DNA from: Glandiceps talaboti
Taxonomy: Eukaryota > Hemichordata > Enteropneusta > Spengelidae
NCBI RefSeq assembly: GCF_964340395.1
Contig: NC_135562.1
Coordinates: forward strand, 9,097,134-9,161,133
Length of the DNA stretch: 64,000 bases
Direction: 5' to 3'
Positions 37,958 to 52,900 of this stretch are shown here, in pieces (within the stretch, counting starts at the first letter, position 1; each line of letters begins with the position of its first letter). The notes under the pieces were generated by a model. That model was not told where the DNA came from, searched no databases, and saw nothing but the letters and a program-made list of their open reading frames with translations. The position numbers were made by a program, and so were the translations under genes.

Positions 37958-40900
37958 GTCTGGCTGGTCAACCCTGCAATTTCTCCCTACCACTGTGTGG
38001 AGTACAGGGAGGCTCACTTCTAGCCATGAGAACGTACGTCCCTGATGGAGAGCTGGCTTGCATTTTGTGTGTCGCATGGCGTATTTTTGACTTTCAGTAC
38101 TCCCTCTACAGTTTGATGTCTGTACCTTATAGAGATATCCATGTTGCATTCTGATTAGGCGGAAACCAGGTGTCATTTGTCCATTTGCGATAATTTGAAT
38201 ATTGAGGATGTACTCATCACGATAGTAACTGTAGCGTCGTCCCCACCAGTAGTACACCACTAGAGTGCGCTGGCTCTGACATCTGTCAATTATGATGATA
38301 TCATCTTCAGCACGTACTGCTACCCCGCAGTTGCATGCTACACTTCCACACCGTCGGAGACGTGTTTGTATCTAGAGGTATCAAAAAATCACATTTTCAA
38401 ATGCATGCATGAGCTCAATTACAAATACAAAATTACTAGTGCAAATGTTACTCTGTGGTGCGGTGCGGTGCGGTGCGTGTGTGTGTGTGTGTGTGTGGGT
38501 GCGTGTGTAATATGCTTTGTTGTTGAGATGAAAATTAATGTCACTCATAAGATCAGCTCCAAACTCATCGATATTTAAAAGAAATCTTAAGAATGTAGTC
38601 TGGTAATGTAATTGGATATCTTTTAAAGTACACTGTGCATTTTGTGTTGTTTTGTTTTGTTTTTTGCTGTGTACGTAATCTTGCAACAGGTTCCATTGGG
38701 AGAACAGTGCTAATGCACTGAAATGGTGTCTGTATATGAAAGATTAATAAATAAAAAAAATAAAAATAAAATTCGTCATACAAAGCATTAAAAGACATGT
38801 GTTGAAATTAATTATATAATTAAAGAATTTATAGTGTAAGAAAAAAATGCTGTATTAAAATGACTCACCTCATATGGTAAGAATTTGTGTCGATAGAAAA
38901 TGTATTCTCCTGGACTAAATATGTGAAAGTATCTGTGAAAAAAGTGATTAACTGTTAATATAGTAGTTACCTCATCGATGATATCTTGAAAAATTGTTGT
39001 CAATGCCTTCCTCACTTAAATAGTTTTGTTAGCATATAGCTATACGTATGGCAAAGTGTGTGAGTGTGCGCGCGTATGTGTCTGTGTGTGTCTAGATCTG
39101 TGTCTGTGTCTGTGTGTAAACAACCTAAATAGTCTAAAGCCGCTGGACCGATTGCCATGATATTTGGTGTGTATATTACCTTGGGTGTCTAGTTCGGAAA
39201 TTGTTGAAATCAAAATTATCTTACCACCAGTGTGTGATTTGGGTACAAATACGGGATTTTTGGTCAAAAAACTTAAACTAAAAACAATTACAAGGCAGAT
39301 CGGTCTGAAATTTGATGGGAATGCCCTTAGTGGTGTTAAATTAAGAATTGTTCATAGCAGGATGAGCCCGTCAGTGATATGCAAATTAGGTATAAAAAGG
39401 TGTATTTCGGTCAAAAACCTGTAATTCCAAAACTACTGAGCAAATTGGGCTGAAATTTGGTTGGAACGTTTTTCAGGGTGGTTATGTTAAGAATTCTTCA
39501 TAACATGATGATCCCATTGGTGATATGCAAATAAGGGCTAAAAATGTATGTTTTAGGTCAAAAAACTATAATTCCAAAATCATTGCGCAGATTGGAATGA
39601 AATTGGATGGGAACGTTCTTAGTGATGTTTGCCAGTATCAAACTTGGCTATTCACTTTTTCATGAGTTCTACACAATGTCTAATGTACTTTGTGTGACGT
39701 CATATGTTATTTACATAAACTTACGTGTTGTCAAACGTTGTGTAGTGAGGATCTCCACTCCCACAGCACATCCTGGAGTTTCGATCGCGATCATAGGTAC
39801 GAATCTGTACACAGAATAACCAACAGAATTAGAGATGCATGTTAATAGGGTATGTCACCGTCAGGACAATAGACACATTGTGATTTACTCAACGACAATA
39901 CCTCTCTTTCGTCGCAAAACACGGCTAGCCTCTTTTACGGCACCGTCCAAAACGCGCCGTCGTTATTTCGCAGTGTCGCGGTAGAAATAACATCTGGTTT
40001 GCGAGAATGTGCCTTTCGAAATGAACTATTCAAAGTATGAATACGTGAATAGTGTTCAAGTTGTCAAATATTTTGCTCGAACGGATATATAATCAAAATG
40101 AAACGGCCACTGTTGTACGCAATACCTGCTCTGACTCAAAACTGAGGAGCTGGCCTCTCCCCCCCCCCCCCCCATGTTAAATTTGTGTGATTAAGCCTAA
40201 TAAAAAAATTGTGTGGTCCCTGTTACACTCAATTTTAGAATAGGTGGGGTAGGTAGATTTTTTTTTTTTTTATTACATTTTTTATGTTATTTTTTTCAGT
40301 GTTAGGCTTGGTCGGCATAAACGAGTAGGTACCATTGAATTCAAAAAATGTTGATCCCAATATTGGGGTAGATACGAAAAGTACCTGTGTGTTTTTATCC
40401 TGTGATCGGAGGATATTCTAGTCTCGGTTACCCAGACTCTCCAACCCGGCCGTGAAGTGAGGCTGAGTAACTTAAAATAAAGATCACGTACGCCATAAAT
40501 CAAATACCTGTATTGTGTCATCCAGCTTGTATCCGTTCCAAACTTTTGAATAAGGTGTTGTAATTTTAGGAAACGTCAAGATATTCTCGCCATCGCCGTC
40601 GTCAAAGAAGTCTCTCTTTGCCTTCAGGTATATTGTGTGAACACCTTGGGAATTGGTGGGTGTGAAAGTAGGACCACAGCCATCTCTGACCACTACATCA
40701 GAAAACTTGCTATACCAAAGGGTTCTGTCGGTGATTGCTATTGGGACTGACATTGTACAAGGATAGTATGGTGGCAGTAGAGCGCCATCACAGACAAACG
40801 GTACAGTAGATTCTAACTGTATGGAGACGTCGTCATCGTTTTCATACAACTCGATAACTGGTGGTGACGTCACCTTGAAAAGAAAGAAAGAAAACGTCAC

Positions 40901-43900
40901 TGTGATGTTGCACCCGAGCATTCACGTATGTGGTTATTTCGTACGAAACAATATTACAGCTGTTCTGTTATGTTTTGATTGGCAGTCAGGTAACTAAGCT
41001 GGTAGAAAAACAATTACATAGAGTGGTTCCGAGATTAAATTCTATGGTTTTTTTTTTATAATTAGCTATTCTGTTTGCATATCAACTTATCCCCCGCCTC
41101 TCTCTGTCTATATCCCCCCTCTAAGTAAATGTTTGTCTGCGCATGTATGTCTCATTTATCTCCATAGTTTATATTACTTGCTATCCATCTACCACCAAGG
41201 TCACAGTGTTCATTATCCATCCGCTTGTCAATGAAAATATTCAACCTGACATCATATAGTTTCATCCACCTGTTATCCATTTATGTTATAGGACAAATTT
41301 TTATAATAATGATATGTTATTAGTCTATCTTTTTGTCAACTATTCATCTATCTGTCAATCACATCAGTAGAGTCATTCAGCCAGCTAGTCAGTGGTCCAT
41401 ACGTATTGTAATACTTTCAACTTATCTAACTATCATACTGCCCTCTAGCGATATACAAATCTGGATGACTAAATTCCTCCATTGAATGGATGAATGAATG
41501 GATGTGTGGATGGATGGATGGATGGATGCGTGTGTGTGTGTGTGTGTGTGAATGGATGGGTGGGTGGGTGGGTGGATGGATGGATGGATGCATGTGTGGA
41601 TGGATGGATCGATGGATGAGTGAATGGCTGTGTGGATTGTTGGATAGATGGATGATGAATGAGTGAATGGGTGGGTGGATGCGTAGATGGATGGATGTGT
41701 GGATGAATGAATGAATGAACTAGAAATACTGACCTTAATACCAGCAAAGAAAGAATCACTACTCCAATTTCCTATATTTATCCCGTGGTCAAAAATGTTG
41801 ACTTTACACATTATCTAAGAAAAGGAAAAAGAATAAAATAGTTTTAATATCTTGAGTGACAAGAATGAAATTGATTGTTCAATTTAACGACGAGTTTGTG
41901 ATTGACCCCCACAACAATGCACACACAAAAGACATCCACAATCTTTACAAAAAGGTAGAATAGTATTATTTTTTTTACTTTCGCGTATTTTTATTTATTT
42001 ACATCGACTATTTATGGTATGAACGACTAGATATTTTGAGGACTATTCGACATGGTTTATGTTGGTTTATCGTCATAAAAAGTATCATTGTTACATGATT
42101 TTTTTTGACTGCACACGTCAGTCTTTGTCAACTAATTGACCCATTATTCACCTTACGGACACGTGAGTCTAAGAACGGGGCATAGATAACACTGCATGAC
42201 AGTTAACGAAGATGGCAGATAATAAGTATCTTACAAAAAAAATCTTCGCCATAATATACAGCCGGTTCAGACAATGTAGACGGTGATGACACAGTTATGA
42301 TCTACACAGATTGTTTAATATATATATGGATGAAACCTTTTCAAGTGAAAATTTGAAAACTCCTGGGCTATTTTACTATTGAAGTGAAAATTGAACTAAC
42401 TTTAATTTGATACCTACAACAATGAAATCGTATACATACTCATGTGCGCGTGCCATGCTAACATGTTCACTGCACAGCTGAGATAACGTGTTGTACCCCC
42501 CTAGTTGTAGGAGGCACAACCAACTAACGATGTATCTCAACAGCTCAGTGAACAGGCTTATTGCCCTGTCTGTGAGATACGCCATGGAGGGGCGCCCTCA
42601 CACATCGGTCAACGCCTTTTAGAGCAGACCGGTGAGGGCGGAGCGACACGACGCATAATATAGTCTAGCTCGTGCCATACATTGGTATGGCCGATAAATA
42701 TAAAAATAGGTCATCTTACTGTAGAACCCATTTGCCAATAGTCTTCCGATAATGCGGCCGCCTTCGTAGTAACAGTAATGCTTTCTTCATGAACCTTTGC
42801 ATCATTGACAAGCCAAGTGTACTCGTAGTGTATATCGGGGGAAGATGGTTGATACTGTAAGTCACAAGTGAAGACAATGACGTCCGTTGCCGACATACTC
42901 AACGATACACCTGCAGATAAAAGTTAGCATCGGCACTTTACAATACACATTGACGTATCTTGAATGGGCTCAATTCGTCACTTGAACTTTATGGGTAGGT
43001 TTTGATGGTCACTTTTGTTTCTTGAAGAAAAATATTTTTATTCCAACTGCCAAAAATATTTTGAATCAAGTTTGACATCTCTCAGATCTCTCATCAGAAA
43101 TTCAGGTACGATTTCAAATGACTTAATGACATATGAGACTAGGTCAATAAAAGACAGTGGCAAAATATTAAGAAAACAATCATTACCGCAGACAGACTTT
43201 GTCTAGACGCAAGTATCGTACATAAGAACCAAAGTGAAAATAAACTCCCTCCGTTGAGTCACTGCCAAATGAAGATGTCCTAAAACTATACTCCAAAAGA
43301 GACAATATGCCCACGACATTATCCGCGGTACTCGTGTTTTGGACTACAAGATCAATTTGATGTGTCCGAAACATACGTATAATACATACGTGTCATTTTT
43401 GAATTACTAAACAGTTGAAAGACCTTGTAAGGTATATATTTTACATATTAGGTAGCACAAGCATAGTGAATATCGCCCTCTATTTTTGAAAAAGTGTATT
43501 ATCAAGGTTCAGAGTCTTATTCTAGGTCACGAGTCATGACCAACTTGATATACAACGTTGAGAATGTAAATGTAGAAAAACGGCAGGCCTTTATCTTACC
43601 TGTTGATGATCCAAGGTTACAGCACGTGCCTTGCCAATTGTGTGGGCAAATGCAGTAAGACTCGGTTAGAGTACCATCATTGTAACATAATCTATTGCAC
43701 GGTTCTGTTTTTGAATCTTCGACTGATGACCCTATCATGCAGTGTCTTTCTCGACTACCACTTGGTCCACAAGAAGCACTGCACGAACCCCAAGCCTGCC
43801 AAGTACATGTGACTGTAGTAGATTCGACAGTTGTTGCCGTTGCCGTCGTCGTCGCCCAATCATTCCCGCTTGTCGACGATGCAGAAGATGTCGTGATGCT

Positions 43901-46900
43901 ATACCAGAGAGTAGTGGACAGCGCCATCACACTTGTTAACAACGTAGTAAGTGTATTGTTACTCGAAGGTGTTGGGGAGGTTGTTCCTACTTGGTTAGCC
44001 AATGATGGTGTCGTTCCCATTAAACTACTTGTCGATGTAGAGCTAGTAGTGTTGGTATCACCCATGTTTACTGTTGAAAAGATAAAATGCAACGTAAACC
44101 CAAAGTATATATTTGTCCATACTTAGTTTACAGTTTCGAATGTCTGCTCATATGTATCGAGTTAAGCGAATCTAGTAATCACTACTTGTTTCAGTATTTG
44201 TTGTCGATTCCTGTGTTTACAAAATGTATGTCAGCCACGATTTTTCGAAGTAATTTGTGACAGACAGTAGACTATAATGCCAAATATTGCTGAACAAAGT
44301 TGTCTGGGGGCCACCTTTGAATTTAGTCGAGTAGCCCTAGGGTATCACCAGCTACAATAGTCATCTCACACATGCATTGAGTCAAGCAACAGAGCGCATG
44401 CGCCGGCAATGTTCAGGTTCGAGATATAAAGCTTCATAAAACGAGCTACAAATATGTAAAAGCGAAACCGGGGTGGAGGTGAGTGGGGGGGGGGGGGTAC
44501 TCGTATGAATTTTTGAGCAGTGTTCCGCCCAGATTCCAAAAACCTGCTCGTTTTGCAATTCTCTGGACGGTTTTTCGGCGAATAAATTACTAATACCTAT
44601 TAATAGGGTATTCCGGTGTTGGAGCGTTAGAAAGGTCATAACCCGGGAACGTCTTCCACACCATGCTTAGTACGCTCGCGCTCGATGGACATTGCTAGCC
44701 GCTCAGCGGACACGATTTCGCCTTTTGATGGCGATTTTACCTTCCACTCGAGAATTTGATAAGATTTTTAAGCATGGAATATGTACACTATATATCACCA
44801 ACCCCATACTCAGGGATATTTTTTAGAAAAATGGACCCACCGTAGGAACTTTTTCGTTAAAAAGTGAACCATTCGGCCCGGGCGGCACATCCTCGTTAAC
44901 CTTCCTACGGGAGTCGAATACCAAGATATATACAGCTTATCAAAAAACTAGCTGCAAATATGTAAAAGCGAAGATGAGGGGAGAATGCTCGAATGAATTT
45001 TTGAGAGGGATGTTCCGTCCCGGTTCCAAAAATCAACCCGTTTCGCAATTCTCTTGTTTTCGGCAAATAACTGGCCAATGTCTCAGGTACCCCCCCCCCC
45101 CCCAGGGAGGGTGTACAATACAATAGACATCGGAAAATGAGCTTACAAAACCAAGTGACGGCTACATGTCTTTAGTGGTCTTTTGTATCTACTCTCTTAT
45201 ACCACTTCTTAGTAGGGTGGATGATGGATCGTTTTGGGGCCATGTGCCTTCGGCGATATAAGTCATTACCTACGTCACTTGTATCAAATCAGACAATGAG
45301 GACTGTGTTGACAACATGAAAGGCAACAGAATTCAAAATTGATTCGTTTTCTACACCGTGACATCCTGTGTGTCGAAATTGGCACCAAACACATTGACGT
45401 CACTATCTATTTATGTCATATCTCGTTGTGTATATTTACGTATATACTACGACTTAATGAATACTCGATCTAGTGCAACTTAGCACACTAGAACCAAAGT
45501 GAAACAACATAGGCCAAATCTACGTTTGTAACTCAATACATTTGCAAAAAGCTAAAATATGTGTAAAAAGTTTGTTATTGTACGTACAATAACAAACATT
45601 TTACCCATTTATTAATCTTTTACAATGTTACTGTATTGAATAACAAACAATGTCTTCTGTCTCTGTCTCTGACGTTGCTTTGTGAAGTAGGAAGCCATGA
45701 TAAAGTTGTTTTATAAATTAAAAATCCAAAATAAATACCTAACCCTCATCCATATGGCCACTTTAAATACTCATGCACCACAATGATGCGTTCTGTCACC
45801 CTTTGTGTTCTCTGTTAACGAATGACTTGTATAAATTATGATCTAGACGAGTCAGTAAAGTTACTCAAGTTTGCTGGACCGGTGATACCACTGTTGACTG
45901 GCTAATGACAAACGCTGGTGGAACTAGCTTTTAGGGCTGCGGTGGGCTGTTTGGTTGACTGGTGCTAAAGTAATAATCTCGAATTAAACCTCCCACAAAA
46001 TAGATAGTTGTTGACTAAAACAACGGATACTGAACCATTTAAAAATCAATAGTCAAACTGTCGAAATGGTAGACGGCTTTAATTTCGTCGATTGTCAATT
46101 TCAAATTCAAATAGGAAAAGTATTGCAACTGCAATTGTCAAAAACATACGACAGCATTAACGTTCTTTGTGAGATAACTCAAAAATTTTGTGTTAGTACT
46201 GGTCAGGTGTATCAGTGTCACAGATGACATATTCATAATTTTAGTAAATTTCAGGGTATGGCCACTACTCCTCAAGACTTAATATGGTTTGCTTTGATTA
46301 TTCAGCCATACACATGCGTTATGTAAATTTGGACACTAATGGGAATAACAGGTAGTTTACACTTAGAGCAGAAGAAGGAGGCTCTTCCAGGGAGTCGAAT
46401 GAACGGAGCAGTGGCTAAGTGCCTTGCCAAGGTTCTAGTGTATTCTTCAGCGTGAACATAAATCTGCATGATGTCTGCTAGCTTATTCCCAAAAATCCAA
46501 GTGATCCTGAGTACAAGTTGAGATAATGAGAGTAATTCGAGTATAGTTACATGATCTGTCAGCTAAGTGTGGAGATGAAAAAGTAACATCACTACGTTTA
46601 TATACAGCCGTAGTTAAAAGTGTGCTAACTGTCTCCATTAGTGTTTGATATGGCAGTGCCACGCAACAGAAAAAGACCAGCCTTGAGAAAATAGTCATAA
46701 GACTTATAACTGCTGCCCACAGTCATTGGCAGTGATTTACCCTCTATTGAGTAACTGTACCTGTATTATGCTTGTTTATCTGGCAAATACAGACATATCA
46801 CACCAAATCCATAACCTTTTCGTACTGCTTCCCCCGAGGAAACATTTTAGATCAGTCAGATCAAGAACTGTATGTTCAGAATTTTACCTAAGCATTTTAC

Positions 46901-49900
46901 AGATTGAGATTTTTATAAGGCCTTTTCTGTTTCGTGTATTTTATCATGATTTCATATCGTATTGTACTGTACTGTATATCTGTATACCATACATGTATGC
47001 ATTTTGAATTGTCCTATTAGTTGTCTTTGCTATTTTAACAACAGCAAAGTACAATCCTAATCGACTTATAGTCGTTTTGCTTAATAAACTATTCTAATCT
47101 AATGTTTCAGTTTCAAAAGCGCACTGGAATATTTCCGTATTCTAACGTTACCAATTTCTGAACCAATTTGTAAAGTTATTAAAACACATTCATATAAAAA
47201 GAAAGAATATATCGGATAACAACCGATATGAAATTATTACTGTCTGGCATGAAAAACAATGTGAGTAAGAATTTACCTGGGTCTGTTGGGGTTCCTGACA
47301 CAACAGGGTTTGTTACATTGTCCTTTACACTTGAAACAGTTGTATTGTCTGTTAGAGCTGAAGTAGGTGTATTGTCCGTTACAGCTGAAGCTGTTGTGTT
47401 GTCCGTTACAGCCGAATCAGTTGTATTATCTGTTAAAGCCGAAACCGTTGTATTGTCTGTTACAGCTGAAGCAGTTGTGGTGGCTGTTTCAACTAGAGTA
47501 GTTGTGTTGTCCGTTACAGCTGAATCAGTTGTATTGTCCGTTACTGCCGAATCAGTTGTATTGTCTGTAAGAGCCGAAACCGTTGTATTGTCTGTTACAG
47601 CTGAAGCAGTTGTGGTGGCTGTTACAGCCGAATCGGTTGTATTATCTGTTAAAGCCGAAACCGTTGTATTGTCTGTTACAGCTGAAGCAGTTGTGGTGGC
47701 TGTTTCAACTAGAGTAGTTGTGTTGTCCGTTACAGCTGAATCAGTTGTATTATCTGTTAAAGCCGAAACCGTTGTATTGTCTGTTACAGCTGAAGCAGTT
47801 GTGGTGGCTGTTTCAACTAGAGTAGTTGTGTTGTCCGTTACAGCTGAATCAGTTGTATTGTCCGTTACTGCCGAATCAGTTGTATTGTCTGTAAGAGCCG
47901 AAACCGTTGTATTGTCTGTTACAGCTGAAGCAGTTGTGGTGGCTGTTACAGCCGAATCGGTTGTATTATCTGTTAAAGCCGAAACCGTTGTATTGTCTGT
48001 TACAGCTGAAGCAGTTGTGGTGGCTGTTTCAACTAGAGTAGTTGTGTTGTCCGTTACAGCTGAATCAGTTGTATTGTCCGTTACTGCCGAATCAGTTGTA
48101 TTGTCTGTAAGAGCCGAAACCGTTGTATTGTCTGTTACAGCTGAAGCAGTTGTGGTGGCTGTTACAGCCGAATCGGTTGTATTATCTGTTAAAGCCGAAA
48201 CCGTTGTATTGTCTGTTACAGCTGAAGCTGTTGTGTTGTCCGTTACAGCCGAATCGGTTGTATTATCTGTTAAAGCCGAAACCGTTGTATTGTCTGTTAC
48301 AGCTGAAGCAGTTGTGGTGGCTGTTTCAACTAGAGTAGTTGTGTTGTCCGTTACAGCTGAATCAGTTGTATTGTCCGTTACTGCCGAATCAGTTGTATTG
48401 TCTGTAAGAGCCGAAACCGTTGTATTGTCTGTTACAGCTGAAGCAGTTGTGGTGGCTGTTACAGCCGAATCGGTTGCATTATCTGTTAAAGCCGAAACCG
48501 TTGTATTGTCTGTTACAGCTGAAGCAGTTGTGGTGGCTGTTACACCCGAATCGGTTGTATTATCTGTTAAAGCCGAAACCGTTGTATTGTCTGTTACAGC
48601 TGAAGCAGTTGTGGTGTTTGTTTCAACTAGAGTAGTTGTGTTGTCCGTTACAGCTGAATCAGTTGTATTGTCCGTTACTGCCGAATCAGTTGTATTGTCT
48701 GTAAGAGCCGAAACCGTTGTATTGTCTGTTACAGCTGAAGCAGTTGTGGTGGCTGTTACAGCCGAATCGGTTGTATTATCTGTTAAAGCCGAAACCGTTG
48801 TATTGTCTGTTACAGCTGAAGCTGTTGTGTTGTCCGTTACAGCCGAATCGGTTGTATTATCTGTTAAAGCCGAAACCGTTGTATTGTCTGTTACAGCTGA
48901 AGCAGTTGTGGTGGCTGTTTCAACTAGAGTAGTTGTGTTGTCCGTTACAGCTGAATCAGTTGTATTGTCCGTTACTGCCGAATCAGTTGTATTGTCTGTA
49001 AGAGCCGAAACCGTTGTATTGTCTGTTACAGCTGAAGCAGTTGTGGTGGCTGTTACAGCCGAATCGGTTGTATTATCTGTTAAAGCCGAAACCGTTGTAT
49101 TGTCTGTTACAGCTGAAGCAGTTGTGGTGGCTGTTACAGCCGAATCGGTTGTATTATCTGTTAAAGCCGAAACCGTTGTATTGTCTGTTACAGCTGAAGC
49201 AGTTGTGGTGGCTGTTACAACTAGAGTAGTTGTGTTGTCCGTTACAGCTGAATCAGTTGTATTGTCCGTTACTGCCGAATCAGTTGTATTGTCTGTAAGA
49301 GCCGAAACCGTTGTATTGTCTGTTACAGCTGAAGCAGTTGTGGTGGCTGTTACAGCCGAATCGGTTGTATTATCTGTTAAAGCCGAAACCGTTGTATTGT
49401 CTGTTACAGCTGAAGCTGTTGTGTTGTCCGTTACAGCCGAATCGGTTGTATTATCTGTTAAAGCCGAAACCGTTGTATTGTCTGTTACAGCTGAAGCAGT
49501 TGTGGTGGCTGTTTCAACTAGAGTAGTTGTGTTGTCCGTTACAGCTGAATCAGTTGTATTGTCCGTTACTGCCGAATCAGTTGTATTGTCTGTAAGAGCC
49601 GAAACCGTTGTATTGTCTGTTACAGCTGAAGCAGTTGTGGTGGCTGTTACAGCCGAATCGGTTGCATTATCTGTTAAAGCCGAAACCGTTGTATTGTCTG
49701 TTACAGCTGAAGCAGTTGTGGTGGCTGTTACACCCGAATCGGTTGTATTATCTGTTAAAGCCGAAACCGTTGTATTGTCTGTTACAGCTGAAGCAGTTGT
49801 GGTGTTTGTTTCAACTAGAGTAGTTGTGTTGTCCGTTACAGCTGAATCAGTTGTATTGTCCGTTACTGCCGAATCAGTTGTATTGTCTGTAAGAGCCGAA

Positions 49901-52900
49901 ACCGTTGTATTGTCTGTTACAGCTGAAGCAGTTGTGGTGGCTGTTACAGCCGAATCGGTTGTATTATCTGTTAAAGCCGAAACCGTTGTATTGTCTGTTA
50001 CAGCTGAAGCAGTTGTGGTGGCTGTTACAACTAGAGTAGTTGTGTTGTCCGTTACAGCTGAATCAGTTGTATTGTCCGTTACTGCCGAATCAGTTGTATT
50101 GTCTGTAAGAGCCGAAACCGTTGTATTGTCTGTTACAGCTGAAGCAGTTGTGGTGGCTGTTACAGCCGAATCGGTTGTATTATCTGTTAAAGCCGAAACC
50201 GTTGTATTGTCTGTTACAGCTGAAGCTGTTGTGTTGTCCGTTACAGCCGAATCGGTTGTATTATCTGTTAAAGCCGAAACCGTTGTATTGTCTGTTACAG
50301 CTGAAGCAGTTGTGGTGGCTGTTTCAACTAGAGTAGTTGTGTTGTCCGTTACAGCTGAATCAGTTGTATTGTCCGTTACTGCCGAATCAGTTGTATTGTC
50401 TGTAAGAGCCGAAACCGTTGTATTGTCTGTTACAGCTGAAGCAGTTGTGGTGGCTGTTACAGCCGAATCGGTTGCATTATCTGTTAAAGCCGAAACCGTT
50501 GTATTGTCTGTTACAGCTGAAGCAGTTGTGGTGGCTGTTACACCCGAATCGGTTGTATTATCTGTTAAAGCCGAAACCGTTGTATTGTCTGTTACAGCTG
50601 AAGCAGTTGTGGTGTTTGTTTCAACTAGAGTAGTTGTGTTGTCCGTTACAGCTGAATCAGTTGTATTGTCCGTTACTGCCGAATCAGTTGTATTGTCTGT
50701 AAGAGCCGAAACCGTTGTATTGTCTGTTACAGCTGAAGCAGTTGTGGTGGCTGTTTCAACTAGAGTAGTTGTGTTGTCCGTTACAGCTGAATCAGTTGTA
50801 TTGTCCGTTACTGCCGAATCAGTTGTATTGTCTGTAAGAGCCGAAACCGTTGTATTGTCTGTTACAGCTGAAGCAGTTGTGGTGGCTGTTACAGCCGAAT
50901 CGGTTGTATTATCTGTTAAAGCCGAAACCGTTGTATTGTCTGTTACAGCTGAAGCTGTTGTGTTGTCCGTTACAGCCGAATCGGTTGTATTATCTGTTAA
51001 AGCCGAAACCGTTGTATTGTCTGTTACAGCTGAAGCAGTTGTGGTGGCTGTTTCAACTAGAGTAGTTGTGTTGTCCGTTACAGCTGAATCAGTTGTATTG
51101 TCCGTTACTGCCGAATCAGTTGTATTGTCTGTTACAGCTGAATCAGTTGTATTGTCCGTTACTGCCGAATCAGTTGTATTGTCTGTAAGAGCCGAAACCG
51201 TTGTATTGTCTGTTACAGCTGAAGCAGTTGTGGTGGCTGTTACAGCCGAATCGGTTGCATTATCTGTTAAAGCCGAAACCGTTGTATTGTCTGTTACAGC
51301 TGAAGCAGTTGTGGTGGCTGTTACACCCGAATCGGTTGTATTATCTGTTAAAGCCGAAACCGTTGTATTGTCTGTTACAGCTGAAGCAGTTGTGGTGTTT
51401 GTTTCAACTAGAGTAGTTGTGTTGTCCGTTACAGCTGAATCAGTTGTATTGTCCGTTACTGCCGAATCAGTTGTATTGTCTGTAAGAGCCGAAACCGTTG
51501 TATTGTCTGTTACAGCTGAAGCAGTTGTGGTGGCTGTTACAGCCGAATCGGTTGTATTATCTGTTAAAGCCGAAACCGTTGTATTGTCTGTTACAGCTGA
51601 AGCAGTTGTGGTGGCTGTTACAACTAGAGTAGTTGTGTTGTCCGTTACAGCTGAATCAGTTGTATTGTCCGTTACTGCCGAATCAGTTGTATTGTCTGTA
51701 AGAGCCGAAACCGTTGTATTGTCTGTTACAGCTGAAGCAGTTGTGGTGGCTGTTACAGCCGAATCGGTTGTATTATCTGTTAAAGCCGAAACCGTTGTAT
51801 TGTCTGTTACAGCTGAAGCTGTTGTGTTGTCCGTTACAGCCGAATCGGTTGTATTATCTGTTAAAGCCGAAACCGTTGTATTGTCTGTTACAGCTGAAGC
51901 AGTTGTGGTGGCTGTTTCAACTAGAGTAGTTGTGTTGTCCGTTACAGCTGAATCAGTTGTATTGTCCGTTACTGCCGAATCAGTTGTATTGTCTGTAAGA
52001 GCCGAAACCGTTGTATTGTCTGTTACAGCTGAAGCAGTTGTGGTGGCTGTTACAGCCGAATCGGTTGCATTATCTGTTAAAGCCGAAACCGTTGTATTGT
52101 CTGTTACAGCTGAAGCAGTTGTGGTGGCTGTTACACCCGAATCGGTTGTATTATCTGTTAAAGCCGAAACCGTTGTATTGTCTGTTACAGCTGAAGCAGT
52201 TGTGGTGTTTGTTTCAACTAGAGTAGTTGTGTTGTCCGTTACAGCTGAATCAGTTGTATTGTCCGTTACTGCCGAATCAGTTGTATTGTCTGTAAGAGCC
52301 GAAACCGTTGTATTGTCTGTTACAGCTGAAGCAGTTGTGGTGGCTGTTTCAACTAGAGTAGTTGTGTTGTCCGTTACAGCTGAATCAGTTGTATTGTCCG
52401 TTACTGCCGAATCAGTTGTATTGTCTGTAAGAGCCGAAACCGTTGTATTGTCTGTTACAGCTGAAGCAGTTGTGGTGGCTGTTACAGCCGAATCGGTTGT
52501 ATTATCTGTTAAAGCCGAAACCGTTGTATTGTCTGTTACAGCTGAAGCTGTTGTGTTGTCCGTTACAGCCGAATCGGTTGTATTATCTGTTAAAGCCGAA
52601 ACCGTTGTATTGTCTGTTACAGCTGAAGCAGTTGTGGTGGCTGTTTCAACTAGAGTAGTTGTGTTGTCCGTTACAGCTGAATCAGTTGTATTGTCCGTTA
52701 CTGCCGAATCAGTTGTATTGTCTGTAAGAGCCGAAACCGTTGTATTGTCTGTTACAGCTGAAGCAGTTGTGGTGGCTGTTACAGCCGAATCGGTTGCATT
52801 ATCTGTTAAAGCCGAAACCGTTGTATTGTCTGTTACAGCTGAAGCAGTTGTGGTGGCTGTTACACCCGAATCGGTTGTATTATCTGTTAAAGCCGAAACC

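Larger units (their letters stand above)
44071..47276. other. intron 1 of the giant gene
   Basis: 3.2-kb intron. Holds a diverged repeat pair (44421-44600 and 44922-45090), a family-1 MITE (45505-45775), a LINE 3' fragment (46585-47100) and homopolymer G/C runs (44488-44500, 45091-45104). No host exon seen. Confidence 0.7.

Noticed and set aside
43695-44126. 143-codon plus-strand frame
   Set aside because: Shadow of the Ser/Thr-rich and TSP1 coding sequence of exon 2 on the minus strand.
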